From NCBI GenBank assembly GCA_036310525.1, contig JAXJRQ010000007.1:1-11779 (forward strand): 11,779 bases of DNA, given 5' to 3'. Under the pieces are notes generated by a model. It was not told where the DNA came from. It saw nothing but the letters and a program-made list of their open reading frames with translations, and did not search any database. This DNA comes from UBA4716 sp036310525. GTDB taxonomy: Bacteria > Bacillota > Clostridia > UBA1381. Shown here in pieces: positions 1 to 6,352 of the stretch; the stretch's first letter is position 1, and each line of letters begins with the position of its first letter. The position numbers and the translations under genes are program-made.

Positions 1-34
1 AAGGCAGATGCTCTCCCAGCTGAGCTAAACTCCC
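1..34 (-). tRNA. tRNA gene, 5' part only, probably tRNA-Val (UAC)
   Basis: Read on the minus strand from 34 down to 1, the sequence begins GGGAGTT (7-base acceptor arm), then TA, then a D-arm with GCTC paired to GAGC around an AGCTGGGA loop, then A, then TCTGC as the 5' half of the anticodon stem, then C, T, T. The last T is position 34 of the tRNA, so the anticodon starts with U. The window edge removes the rest. The 5' half matches my memory of Firmicute tRNA-Val(UAC), whose next bases would be AC; identity is therefore probable, not proven. A consensus promoter lies just upstream at 66-94. Confidence 0.85.
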
Positions 35-40
35 GTTAGT

Positions 41-58
41 GTCTTCATCGCTGACGAC
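41..58 (-). other. Hairpin in the tRNA precursor leader
   Basis: Minus-strand GTCGTCA and TGAAGAC can pair with one mismatch around a GCGA loop of GNRA type. It sits within a base or two of the predicted transcription start and before the tRNA acceptor arm. It may protect or present the 5' leader before RNase P cleavage; that role is inference. Confidence 0.45.
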
Positions 59-65
59 AAGAGTT

Positions 66-94
66 ATTATAGCAAATAAGAAAGGTTTTGTCAA
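66..94 (-). promoter_or_regulatory. Sigma-A-type promoter for the tRNA gene
   Basis: On the minus strand TTGACA (94-89) and TATAAT (71-66) are separated by exactly 17 bases, a perfect consensus. Transcription would start near 59-60, about 25 bases before the mature tRNA end. The region behind the -35 box (95-122) is made of A and T runs, which could act as an UP element of the kind common at stable-RNA promoters (inference). Confidence 0.88.
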
Positions 95-122
95 CACTTT
101 TTTTGAAAAAAAATGAAAAAAA

Positions 123-147
123 TTTAAGTTTTTTTGGAAAACTTAAA
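123..147. repeat. 10-bp perfect inverted repeat in an A/T-tract spacer
   Basis: Arms TTTAAGTTTT (123-132) and AAAACTTAAA (138-147) flank a 5-base loop. The surrounding 95-165 region is a chain of A and T runs of 7-8 bases, roughly helically spaced, between the divergent tRNA gene and the M14 peptidase gene. With only two G-C-type pairs (at 128 and 142) it is weak as an intrinsic terminator. It could be a bent-DNA or binding site, or a by-product of base composition. Confidence 0.4.
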
Positions 148-222
148 AAAATCAGGTTTTTACAAGGGTTTTGGCATATTAATGCATATAAAATCATATA
201 TTGATAACAGACTAAAAAATTG

Positions 223-228
223 AAAGGA
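223..228 (+). promoter_or_regulatory. Ribosome binding site fixing the M14 peptidase start
   Basis: AAAGGA ends 8 bases before the ATG at 237 but only 2 bases before the in-frame ATG at 231. Normal spacing therefore favours 237. Confidence 0.65.
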
Positions 229-236
229 CAATGAAA

Positions 237-1100
237 ATGGGATACGATTATGAAAATCTTTGCGCTGATATAGAATTGCTTATGAAAAAATATAAAAGTA
301 TTTCCGTGCGTATTATAGGTAAGAGTGTGATGGGCAGAAACCTGTATTGTCTGAAGGTAGGCAGAGGAGCAAAGCGTGTTGTGCTTCTTGGTGCATATCA
401 TGGACTTGAGTATCTGACGGCGGCATTTCTGATGCGTTTTACAGAAGCGTATACGGAATGTGTACATAACGGAGAAATGTATTTCGGACATGATACAACA
501 GCGCTTTTTGATAATGTGACGTTGTTTGTAGTTCCGATGGTTAATCCTGATGGTGTGGATATTGCGATTAACGGACTTGATATAACAAATCCGTATCACA
601 GAAACATTATCAGTATGACGGGAATACACAGCTTCAATAATGTATGGCAGGCAAATGCGCACGGTGTAGACCTCAATCACAACCATGATGCGGAGTGGAG
701 CATGGTTGTGGAAAGTCCGTCACCGACAAAGTTCGGCGGTGAGTTTCCCGAGAGTGAGCCTGAAAGCCGTGCAGTAGCTGATTTTGTGCGTAAGACGGGT
801 ATTGATATTCTTCTCACATTTCATTCGCAGGGAAGGGAAATATATTATGATTTTAACGGAATTATACCTGATAAAACGCTTATGATTGCCCAAAAGTTAG
901 CAGAGGAGAGCGGATATACGCTTGCTGTGCCTGAGGGCAGTGCGGCATTTGGCGGATGCAAGGACTGGTTTATAGCTGAATTTGGCAAACCGGGCTTTAC
1001 CGTTGAAATAGGACTTGGAAAAAATCCTTTGCCCATGGAACAGTTAAAGGATATATATGAAGAAAATGCACGTCTTATCTTATCTGCAATGGAGGAATAA
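237..1100 (+). CDS. M14 family zinc metallopeptidase (carboxypeptidase / gamma-D-glutamyl-DAP peptidase type)
   Basis: A 287-residue protein without a signal peptide, so probably cytoplasmic. Counting from the start at 237, the M14 zinc site is visible: HGLE at about 55-58 (His and Glu ligands), the third ligand His in FHSQG at about 196, and the catalytic Glu in FTVEIGLG at about 257. NPDG (103-106) and GVDLN (143-147) are further family marks. M14 enzymes remove C-terminal residues or, in the gamma-D-Glu-diaminopimelate branch, cut peptidoglycan stem peptides; the latter, in wall-peptide recycling, is my preferred inference. The usual GVDLNRNF motif reads GVDLNHNH here, so the arginine that commonly helps bind the substrate carboxylate is changed. 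The start at 237 is chosen over 231 by ribosome-binding-site spacing. The gene stands alone: a divergent tRNA lies upstream and a terminator follows directly. No convincing promoter was found. Confidence 0.85.
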   Translation: MGYDYENLCADIELLMKKYKSISVRIIGKSVMGRNLYCLKVGRGAKRVVLLGAYHGLEYLTAAFLMRFTEAYTECVHNGEMYFGHDTTALFDNVTLFVVPMVNPDGVDIAINGLDITNPYHRNIISMTGIHSFNNVWQANAHGVDLNHNHDAEWSMVVESPSPTKFGGEFPESEPESRAVADFVRKTGIDILLTFHSQGREIYYDFNGIIPDKTLMIAQKLAEESGYTLAVPEGSAAFGGCKDWFIAEFGKPGFTVEIGLGKNPLPMEQLKDIYEENARLILSAMEE

Positions 1101-1144
1101 AAAATAATACACTTTTGGAAATCCGAAAGTGTATTATTTTTTTG
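1101..1144 (+). terminator. Intrinsic terminator after the M14 peptidase gene
   Basis: A 15-base arm at 1101-1115 is matched perfectly by 1126-1140, and the pairing continues inward through GGA/TCC to a very small loop. A T run follows and an A run forms the outer stem, so it could work in both directions. It starts at the base after the stop codon. Confidence 0.85.
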
Positions 1145-1151
1145 ATGAAAT

Positions 1152-1180
1152 TTGACACTGAAAGGAAAATATAGTATAAT
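1152..1180 (+). promoter_or_regulatory. Sigma-A-type promoter for the isomerase/aminopeptidase/acyltransferase unit
   Basis: TTGACA (1152-1157) and TATAAT (1175-1180) with a 17-base spacer are a perfect consensus. Transcription would start near 1187, leaving a leader of about 32 bases. The spacer end and -10 box closely resemble those of the promoter at 6273-6301. Confidence 0.88.
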
Positions 1181-1218
1181 AAATCTAATTATATTGCGGT
1201 TAAAACGGAGGAATAATT

Positions 1219-2028
1219 ATGAACTATACAGATATAGGAATGCGTGCACATGATTTACCCGCAAACACACCTGCGGATTTAAGAGATTGTGCAAAAAAAC
1301 ATGGTATAGATTATGTGCAGCTTGCATTGAGAAAATCGTTCAATACTATTGACTGGACAAATCACACTTTCAGCGTGGGACTTGCCGAAAAAATCAAAAG
1401 AGACCTGGGTGATTTGAGAATTTCGGTGCTCGGCTCATACATAGACCTTGCGGCTGAAGGCGAAGCATGGGAAGGAGCAAAGGCTGTTTTTTGTCAGAAT
1501 ATGCTCTTTGCAAAATATCTTAATGCAGGTGTTGTGGGTACGGAAACGGGCGTGCGCAGACATGAAGGGACAGAGGAAGAATACAACAGAGTGGTTAAGA
1601 ACACACGTGAGCTGGCAGATGTCGCTGAAAAGCTTGGGGTAATGATAGGAATTGAGGGTGTGGAAGCACATCCGATAAAAACACCGGAAATGATGAGACG
1701 TTTTCTTGATGACGTAAACTCACCCAATGTTCTCACAATTCTTGACCCGATAAATTATCTTTGTGATGATAACTGCGAAAATCAGGACGAAATTCTTATA
1801 AAATCGTTTGAACTTTTGTCAGATAAGCTTACTGCAATTCATCTTAAGGATTTTGATGTTATTGACGGTAAATTCAGAAATGTTCAGATTGGAACGGGCA
1901 AATTTAACTATAAGCTTCTTATGGAGTGTGTTGCAAAATACAAGCCGGGTATTGATATGCTTCTTGAGGGCAGTAATGCCGACTTGTGCGAGGATGCAGT
2001 AAAATACATACTGTCTTTTGCGGAATAA
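1219..2028 (+). CDS. Sugar phosphate isomerase/epimerase-like TIM-barrel protein
   Basis: A 269-residue soluble protein of the xylose isomerase-like / AP endonuclease family 2 fold. The order of acidic and histidine residues at strand ends is typical of the metal site: Glu146 (IGIEG), His151, Asp176 (TILDP), His208 and Asp211 (HLKDFD), and Glu250 (LLEGS). Family members isomerise or epimerise ketoses, inosose or sugar phosphates, and the substrate cannot be read from the sequence. The start ATG has a strong GGAGGA binding site (1207-1212) 6 bases upstream. It is first after a consensus promoter, and no terminator separates it from the M18 aminopeptidase 47 bases downstream, so co-transcription is likely. 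No sugar transporter or kinase is nearby to suggest a substrate. Confidence 0.8.
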   Translation: MNYTDIGMRAHDLPANTPADLRDCAKKHGIDYVQLALRKSFNTIDWTNHTFSVGLAEKIKRDLGDLRISVLGSYIDLAAEGEAWEGAKAVFCQNMLFAKYLNAGVVGTETGVRRHEGTEEEYNRVVKNTRELADVAEKLGVMIGIEGVEAHPIKTPEMMRRFLDDVNSPNVLTILDPINYLCDDNCENQDEILIKSFELLSDKLTAIHLKDFDVIDGKFRNVQIGTGKFNYKLLMECVAKYKPGIDMLLEGSNADLCEDAVKYILSFAE

Positions 2029-2075
2029 TTTTTTTAAAATTTACATAGGACTAAAGTATTATAAAGGAAAGGTAC

Positions 2076-3491
2076 GTGAAAATAATGACAGACAAGGAGT
2101 TATTTGAAGAATTATCGCTTAAAAGAAAAAATGTTTACAGTGAGATTAGCGAAAGTGAAAAAAATGAAATGCTTAAGCTTTGCGATGGCTATATAGATTT
2201 TCTGAGCGACTGCAAGACAGAACGTGAGTGTGTGCATGAAATAGTAAGGGTTGCAAAGGAGAACGGATTTGTAAATCTTGATGATGTTTCAAAGCTTCAG
2301 CCGGGAGATAAAATTTATTCAGTAAACCGTGGCAAAAACGTATTCATGGCAGTAATCGGAAGTGAAGATATTTCCAGTGGTTTAAATATAGTAGGTGCGC
2401 ATATTGATTCACCGAGACTTGATTTAAAGCAAAATCCGCTTTATGAAAGTGAAGATATGGCGCTGTTTAAAACTCATTATTACGGCGGTATCAAAAAGTA
2501 TCAGTGGACAACTATTCCGCTTGCACTTCATGGTGTTATCTTTACAAAGGAAGGTAAGAAAATAGAGCTTTCAATCGGTGAGAATGACAATGACCCTGTA
2601 TTTTGCATAACAGATTTGCTTCCGCATCTTGCAGTGTCTCAAATGTCAAAGAAAATGACGGAGGGTATTCCTGCCGAAAACCTTAATATTCTAGTGGGCG
2701 GAATGCCATGCGACTGCGACGATATAAAGGAAAAAGTAAAATATACCGTTTTAAAAATCTTAAATGATAAATACGGAATTTGTGAAAAGGATTTCCAGAG
2801 TGCCGAAATTGAAGCTGTTCCGGCAGGACGTGCACGAAATGTAGGCTTTGACGAAAGCTTTGTCGGCGGTTACGGTCAGGATGACAGAGTGTGTGCATAT
2901 ACAACCTTAAGAGGGATAATAGATACCGTAAATCCGAAAAAAACAGCAGTTGCATTTTTCACCGATAAGGAAGAAATCGGCTCAATGGGTAATACCGGCT
3001 CAAAGGGTGCATATATGACCATGACGATTGCTGAAATAATTGAAAAGCTTACAGGTAATTGCAGTATTACACTATATAATAAGGTAATAACCAATTCTGC
3101 GTGCTTGTCCTCGGACGTAAATGCGGCACTTGACCCGACATATCCGAATGTGCATGAAAAGAACAATGCCTCATTTGCTGGATATGGCGTTGTATTGACA
3201 AAATATACGGGTTCAAGAGGAAAATCAGGTTCATCTGATGCAAATGCTGAATTTGTGTACGAAATAGGCAAAATCATGGACGACAACAACGTTATCTGGC
3301 AAACGGGTGAACTAGGCAAGGCTGACGAAGGCGGCGGCGGCACGATTGCACAGTATGTTGCAAACCTTAATATGGATGTTATTGACTGCGGTGTTGCTTT
3401 GTTGTCAATGCATGCGCCGTTTGAAATTGCGGCAAAATGCGATGTGTATATGGCATATAAGGCTTATATCGCTTTCTACAGTAACAGATAA
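2076..3491 (+). CDS. M18 family aminopeptidase (aspartyl aminopeptidase type)
   Basis: A 471-residue cytoplasmic enzyme with the dinuclear-zinc pattern of M18 peptidases: His109 and Asp111 (GAHIDSPR), the bridging Asp at 269/270 (GQDDR), Glu299-Glu300 (DKEEIGS), Asp347 (SSDVNAALDP) and His446 (MHAPFE). M18 enzymes remove N-terminal residues, classically Asp or Glu, from peptides and usually form large tetrahedral oligomers. The length fits the family. The start is uncertain. GTG at 2076 has AAAGGA 7 bases upstream; ATG at 2085, three codons later, has AAAGG at a longer 12 bases. The stop codon TAA is separated by one base from the ATG of the small membrane peptide gene, pointing to translational coupling. 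No promoter of acceptable spacing lies in the 47-base gap upstream. Confidence 0.92.
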   Translation: MKIMTDKELFEELSLKRKNVYSEISESEKNEMLKLCDGYIDFLSDCKTERECVHEIVRVAKENGFVNLDDVSKLQPGDKIYSVNRGKNVFMAVIGSEDISSGLNIVGAHIDSPRLDLKQNPLYESEDMALFKTHYYGGIKKYQWTTIPLALHGVIFTKEGKKIELSIGENDNDPVFCITDLLPHLAVSQMSKKMTEGIPAENLNILVGGMPCDCDDIKEKVKYTVLKILNDKYGICEKDFQSAEIEAVPAGRARNVGFDESFVGGYGQDDRVCAYTTLRGIIDTVNPKKTAVAFFTDKEEIGSMGNTGSKGAYMTMTIAEIIEKLTGNCSITLYNKVITNSACLSSDVNAALDPTYPNVHEKNNASFAGYGVVLTKYTGSRGKSGSSDANAEFVYEIGKIMDDNNVIWQTGELGKADEGGGGTIAQYVANLNMDVIDCGVALLSMHAPFEIAAKCDVYMAYKAYIAFYSNR

Positions 3492-3492
3492 T

Positions 3493-3726
3493 ATGAAAAA
3501 AATTATTTTATCAGCTTTAATCGGGAGTGTTTTTTCACACACAGCGGCGTATGCTCAGTCAGATAAGACGCCGCTTCCCGAAAGCTTTAAAGAAAGAATT
3601 AATGTGATTTTAAGCTCGTGCGGCGACATGAATACGGGTCTTAAAGTGGCAATAATACTGTTAATTCTGAATATTGCAGTCACAGTTATATTTTATTTGA
3701 TGAGGAATGTAAAACGTGATAAATAA
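3493..3726 (+). CDS. Small exported or membrane protein, 77 residues, unrecognised
   Basis: I do not recognise this protein. Residues 1-21 look like a signal peptide: MKK, a hydrophobic stretch, then AYA before Gln22, a plausible signal peptidase I site. A short polar part follows (about 22-48, with one Cys at 43), then a strong hydrophobic helix at about 50-70 and a basic tail RNVKRDK. That predicts either a mature single-span protein with a tiny outer part or a two-span hairpin. The ATG comes one base after the M18 stop codon and has no clear ribosome binding site, so translation probably depends on reinitiation. The 3' end overlaps the acyltransferase start by 11 bases and contains its binding site. 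The same frame is open upstream inside the M18 gene, but that extension has no signal-peptide logic. Coding status is likely, not certain. Confidence 0.6.
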   Translation: MKKIILSALIGSVFSHTAAYAQSDKTPLPESFKERINVILSSCGDMNTGLKVAIILLILNIAVTVIFYLMRNVKRDK

Positions 3727-4957
3727 TAAAAGAGAAAACAGCATTGCAGGGTATTTATATGCCCTTGACGGTTTGCGTGCTGTTTCACTGATTCTGATAT
3801 TTATATTTCACAACTGGCAGGCATCATGGATAACATATAAAATATTGTTACCGTCGGGGAAATATCTGTTTGATTTTGAAATTTTTCAAAGATACGGATA
3901 TATTGCTATCGACTCTTTTTTTGTGCTAAGCGGATTTGGATTGTTCTATCCTGTTGCAAGAGCGATGTTTGGCGAGGGCGGGGCAGTTTCATGGCGTGAA
4001 TTTTACATAAAGCGTATAAAACGTATTATTCCGGGGTATTATCTGATGCTCGTTTTGCTTTTGATTTTCCCGAAGCTTTCATATAATATTTATGATACAA
4101 AAAGCATCAGTGAGACTTTTGCACACTTTTTTACGCATGCTACATTTACTCATATATATAACGATATAACGTCAGGCTCGGTCATATCCACGGCATGGAC
4201 TCTCGGAATTGAGGTTGCGTTTTATCTGGTGTTTCCGTTCTTTGCACAGCCGTTTGCAAAGCGTCCGCTTATAACGTTTGCAATTATGTTTATAATCGGT
4301 CAGGGCGCAAGAATTTTTGGCGCAGGCTGTCTCGACCTCACACGGCAGTCAATTACAAGCTTTCCGCTTTTGCATATTGATATTTTCGGTTGGGGAATGC
4401 TTAGTGCTTATGCGGTTGTACTTGTGCGGAACAAATTAAAGCATATTGATAAATTAAAACCGTTTATGACTTTGATTTCAGTGCTCAGTCTTGTGGTTGT
4501 ATACTTTTTTATCAAATGGATGTCTCAAATCGATTTTAAGAATTATGATACCGATGCTTCAGCGGCTTTCAGGATGATATACCGCTTTATAGTGGACGGT
4601 GCGTTTGCGGTGTTTTTGTTTTCGACGCCGTTTGCGTATGATTTCTGGCATAAAAAAATATGGGGAAACAGATTTTTTGTTTTCCTTTCGACCATATCAT
4701 ACAGCTTTTATTTATGGCATCAGAACATACACATATTTTTAAAGAAAATAAACGTACCGTATACAGTTCAGTCGCCGCCTATGCATGACCGTGCGGCGAT
4801 GGACGGTTTTGTGGTATTATCTGTTTTGTTAAGTCTTGCGGTGGCGTGTATTTCTACCTATTGCATTGAACTTCCGATAATGCGATACGGATTTTTGGGC
4901 GCATTTGAGCACGGTATAAATAAATTAGGTAAAAAGCTTTCCCGATTAAGAAAATAA
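3716..4957 (+). CDS. Acyltransferase 3 family membrane protein (OafA-like)
   Basis: A 413-residue polytopic membrane protein, about 10 hydrophobic segments, with the features of acyltransferase family 3. LDGLRAVSLILIFIFHNW carries Arg21 and His32 in the R-X10-H spacing seen in this family. FFVLSGFGLFY follows at about 68-78, then the basic FYIKRIKRIIP stretch at 97-106, WTLGIEVAFYL with Glu166, and SYSFYLWHQ near 328-336. Such proteins O-acetylate or otherwise acylate peptidoglycan, teichoic or other surface polysaccharides, or lipids at the membrane; the acceptor is unknown here. There is no C-terminal SGNH domain, so any extracytoplasmic transfer partner would be separate. It starts with GTG, with GAGGA (3702-3706) 9 bases upstream, and overlaps the small membrane peptide gene by 11 bases. 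Its last codons form one arm of the terminator. Confidence 0.88.
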   Translation: MINNKRENSIAGYLYALDGLRAVSLILIFIFHNWQASWITYKILLPSGKYLFDFEIFQRYGYIAIDSFFVLSGFGLFYPVARAMFGEGGAVSWREFYIKRIKRIIPGYYLMLVLLLIFPKLSYNIYDTKSISETFAHFFTHATFTHIYNDITSGSVISTAWTLGIEVAFYLVFPFFAQPFAKRPLITFAIMFIIGQGARIFGAGCLDLTRQSITSFPLLHIDIFGWGMLSAYAVVLVRNKLKHIDKLKPFMTLISVLSLVVVYFFIKWMSQIDFKNYDTDASAAFRMIYRFIVDGAFAVFLFSTPFAYDFWHKKIWGNRFFVFLSTISYSFYLWHQNIHIFLKKINVPYTVQSPPMHDRAAMDGFVVLSVLLSLAVACISTYCIELPIMRYGFLGAFEHGINKLGKKLSRLRK

Positions 4958-4980
4958 TAAATCGGGAAAGCTTTTTGTTT
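4931..4980 (+). terminator. Intrinsic terminator overlapping the acyltransferase 3' end
   Basis: A 17-base arm at 4931-4947 lies inside the coding sequence and is matched perfectly by 4960-4976, followed by more T. The stop codon (4955-4957) lies in the 12-base loop. It is GC-rich in the middle (CCCG/CGGG) with A and T ends, so it may work in both directions. Confidence 0.87.
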
Positions 4981-4992
4981 GTATAAAATTCC

Positions 4993-5019
4993 TTGTATGG
5001 TAAATCATAAACTTATAAT
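4993..5019 (+). promoter_or_regulatory. Probable promoter of the D,D-carboxypeptidase gene
   Basis: A perfect TATAAT at 5014-5019 is preceded by TTGTAT (4993-4998) at a short 15-base spacer, or CTTGTA at 16. It follows the terminator at 4931-4980, so a new promoter is needed here. The -10 box is solid; the -35 box is weak, which would suit a regulated promoter. Confidence 0.55.
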
Positions 5020-5029
5020 AAAGATTTAC
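5000..5029. promoter_or_regulatory. Inverted repeat around the carboxypeptidase -10 box, possible operator
   Basis: GTAAATC (5000-5006) and GATTTAC (5023-5029) form a perfect 7-base inverted repeat with 16 bases between, centred on the -10 box. The second arm ends next to the ribosome binding site AGGAGGA (5030-5036). It could bind a dimeric repressor or, as RNA, affect the ribosome binding site only if transcription began upstream of 5000. The role is inferred. Confidence 0.35.
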
Positions 5030-5042
5030 AGGAGGATTTATT

Positions 5043-6182
5043 GTGAAAAGGATAATCTGTTTGATATTATGCATTATATCTGTTGTGGGTAATATGTGTG
5101 TATATGCCGAAGGCGAAGTGGAGACTGATGCCAAATCCGTTATTCTTTTAGAGGCATCAACGGGAAATGTTCTCTATGAGGAAAACGCCGATGAACGGCT
5201 TCCCATTGCAAGCGTTACCAAGGTAATGACGATGCTTCTTATTATGGAAGCGGTAGATAACGGAACCATAACGCTTGATGATATGGTAAGCGTGAGTGAG
5301 AATGCCATGAGCTACGGAGGCTCGACTATGTTTCTTGAAGCAGGTGAACAGCTTAGTGTGAATGATATGCTCAAGGGTATTGCTGTTGCAAGCGCAAACG
5401 ATGGCTGTGTAGCAATGGCAGAGCATTTATGCGGAAGTGAAGCGGCGTTTGTTGACAGAATGAATGAGCGTGCAAAAGAGCTTGGTATGAAAAATACAAA
5501 TTTCATGAATACAAACGGTCTTGATGAAGAAAATCATTATTCATCCGCACGTGATGTTGCAATCATGTCACGTGAGCTTATAGGACACAAAAAAATATTT
5601 GATTATACATCTATCTGGACAGATGAGCTTCGTGGCGGAAAATTCAAGCTTGCAAATACCAATAAGCTTGTCAGATTTTATGACGGTGCAAACGGATTGA
5701 AAACCGGCTCAACATCAAAAGCACTGTGCTGTCTTAGTGCAACAGCCATAAGAGACGGTATGCAGCTTGTGGCTGTTGTTCTGGGCTCGCCCACTTCGGC
5801 AAAACGTTTTTCTTCTGCAAGAGCACTGCTCGATTACGGTTTTGCAGGCTATAAAATAAATTACATGGCAAAGCAGGGTGAAACGGCAGAAGATGTAAAA
5901 ATTGAAAAGGGTGTCAAGGAATACGTCGGGACGGTGTATGCAAATGACTGCTCACGTCTGATGAAAAAAAGTGAAGCGGTTGAATTTGAAAAGGAATTTA
6001 TCGCAGAAGAAAATTTAAAAGCGCCTATAAAAAAAGGGCAAAAAACAGGAACGATGATTTTTAGGAAAAACGGTGAAGAAACGGGCAGAGTAGACGTTAT
6101 AGCCAATGAAGATGTAGAAAAGAAGAGTATAATTGATATTATAAGTGATTTTATTTTAGCACTTACGGGCGCTCAAAAATAA
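5043..6182 (+). CDS. D-alanyl-D-alanine carboxypeptidase (S11 family, DacF/PBP5-like)
   Basis: A 379-residue low-molecular-weight penicillin-binding protein. Residues 1-22 form a signal peptide with VYA before Glu23. The three active-site motifs are intact: Ser57-Val-Thr-Lys60, Ser117-Ala-Asn119 and Lys220-Thr-Gly222. A beta-rich PBP5 C-terminal domain occupies about 280-355, and a final amphipathic helix (about 358-376) probably rests on the membrane. It removes the terminal D-Ala from peptidoglycan pentapeptide side chains outside the membrane. The start is GTG, 6 bases after a strong AGGAGGA site. It is monocistronic between two terminators. In Bacillus and Clostridium relatives dacF-type genes lie before spoIIA; no sigma factor genes follow here, so a sporulation role cannot be claimed. 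Confidence 0.93.
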   Translation: MKRIICLILCIISVVGNMCVYAEGEVETDAKSVILLEASTGNVLYEENADERLPIASVTKVMTMLLIMEAVDNGTITLDDMVSVSENAMSYGGSTMFLEAGEQLSVNDMLKGIAVASANDGCVAMAEHLCGSEAAFVDRMNERAKELGMKNTNFMNTNGLDEENHYSSARDVAIMSRELIGHKKIFDYTSIWTDELRGGKFKLANTNKLVRFYDGANGLKTGSTSKALCCLSATAIRDGMQLVAVVLGSPTSAKRFSSARALLDYGFAGYKINYMAKQGETAEDVKIEKGVKEYVGTVYANDCSRLMKKSEAVEFEKEFIAEENLKAPIKKGQKTGTMIFRKNGEETGRVDVIANEDVEKKSIIDIISDFILALTGAQK

Positions 6183-6196
6183 GAATATTAAAAAAT

Positions 6197-6238
6197 TCCG
6201 CAGTCGGTGAGTTTTACACAGACTGCGGATTTATTTTT
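6197..6238 (+). terminator. Intrinsic terminator after the D,D-carboxypeptidase gene
   Basis: TCCGCAGTC (6197-6205) pairs perfectly with GACTGCGGA (6221-6229), with further GTG/CAC pairing in the loop, and is followed by TTT A TTTTT. A runs lie before the left arm. Confidence 0.87.
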
Positions 6239-6272
6239 GAAAGTAAAAATTCCCTCATAAATAAAAAATTTC

Positions 6273-6301
6273 TTGAAATGATGGAGGAAATATAGTATAA
6301 T
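6273..6301 (+). promoter_or_regulatory. Sigma-A-type promoter of the nrdR operon
   Basis: TTGAAA (6273-6278) and TATAAT (6296-6301) with a 17-base spacer. Transcription would start near 6308, giving a leader of about 45 bases. It is the only clear promoter seen for the five genes up to 10399. Confidence 0.82.
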
Positions 6302-6336
6302 ATAAAATAGATACTAATTGAAAAAAATAAGTTCGG

Positions 6337-6343
6337 GAAAGGA
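6337..6343 (+). promoter_or_regulatory. Ribosome binding site fixing the nrdR start
   Basis: GAAAGGA ends 9 bases before the ATG at 6353 and only 3 bases before the in-frame ATG at 6347. The later ATG also gives the usual NrdR N-terminus, MKCPYC. Confidence 0.75.
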
Positions 6344-6352
6344 CTGATGTTT

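Noticed and set aside
174..184. 11-base string GCATATTAATG also found at 11768-11778
   Set aside because: One AT-rich 11-base repeat between two intergenic regions nearly 12 kb apart may be chance; no further extension or half-site pattern is shared.
171..200. Possible promoter of the M14 gene (TTGGCA, 18 bases, CATATA)
   Set aside because: The boxes are weak and the region is so AT-rich that similar matches are expected; kept only as a candidate.
45..686. Minus-strand reading frame of 213 codons over the tRNA promoter and the M14 gene
   Set aside because: It lies opposite a recognised peptidase gene, runs across the tRNA promoter and A/T tracts, has no binding site and its translation has no recognisable domain; it is a low-GC shadow frame.
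2033..2065. Possible promoter before the M18 gene (TTTACA or TTTAAA with TATTAT or TATAAA)
   Set aside because: The spacers are 11-14 bases, or 18 with a start that would fall inside the ribosome binding site; co-transcription from 1152-1180 is simpler.
2876..3343. Minus-strand reading frame of 155 codons inside the M18 gene
   Set aside because: It is opposite conserved M18 catalytic motifs and has no promoter or binding site.
3346..3492. Upstream in-frame extension of the small membrane peptide gene
   Set aside because: It overlaps the M18 C-terminal coding region including His446 and would destroy the signal peptide; the ATG at 3493 explains the protein better.
6240..6352. Looked for NrdR boxes before nrdR for autoregulation
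   Set aside because: No pair of ACAC-ATAT-GTGT-like sites was seen; the AT-rich promoter does not fit the box.
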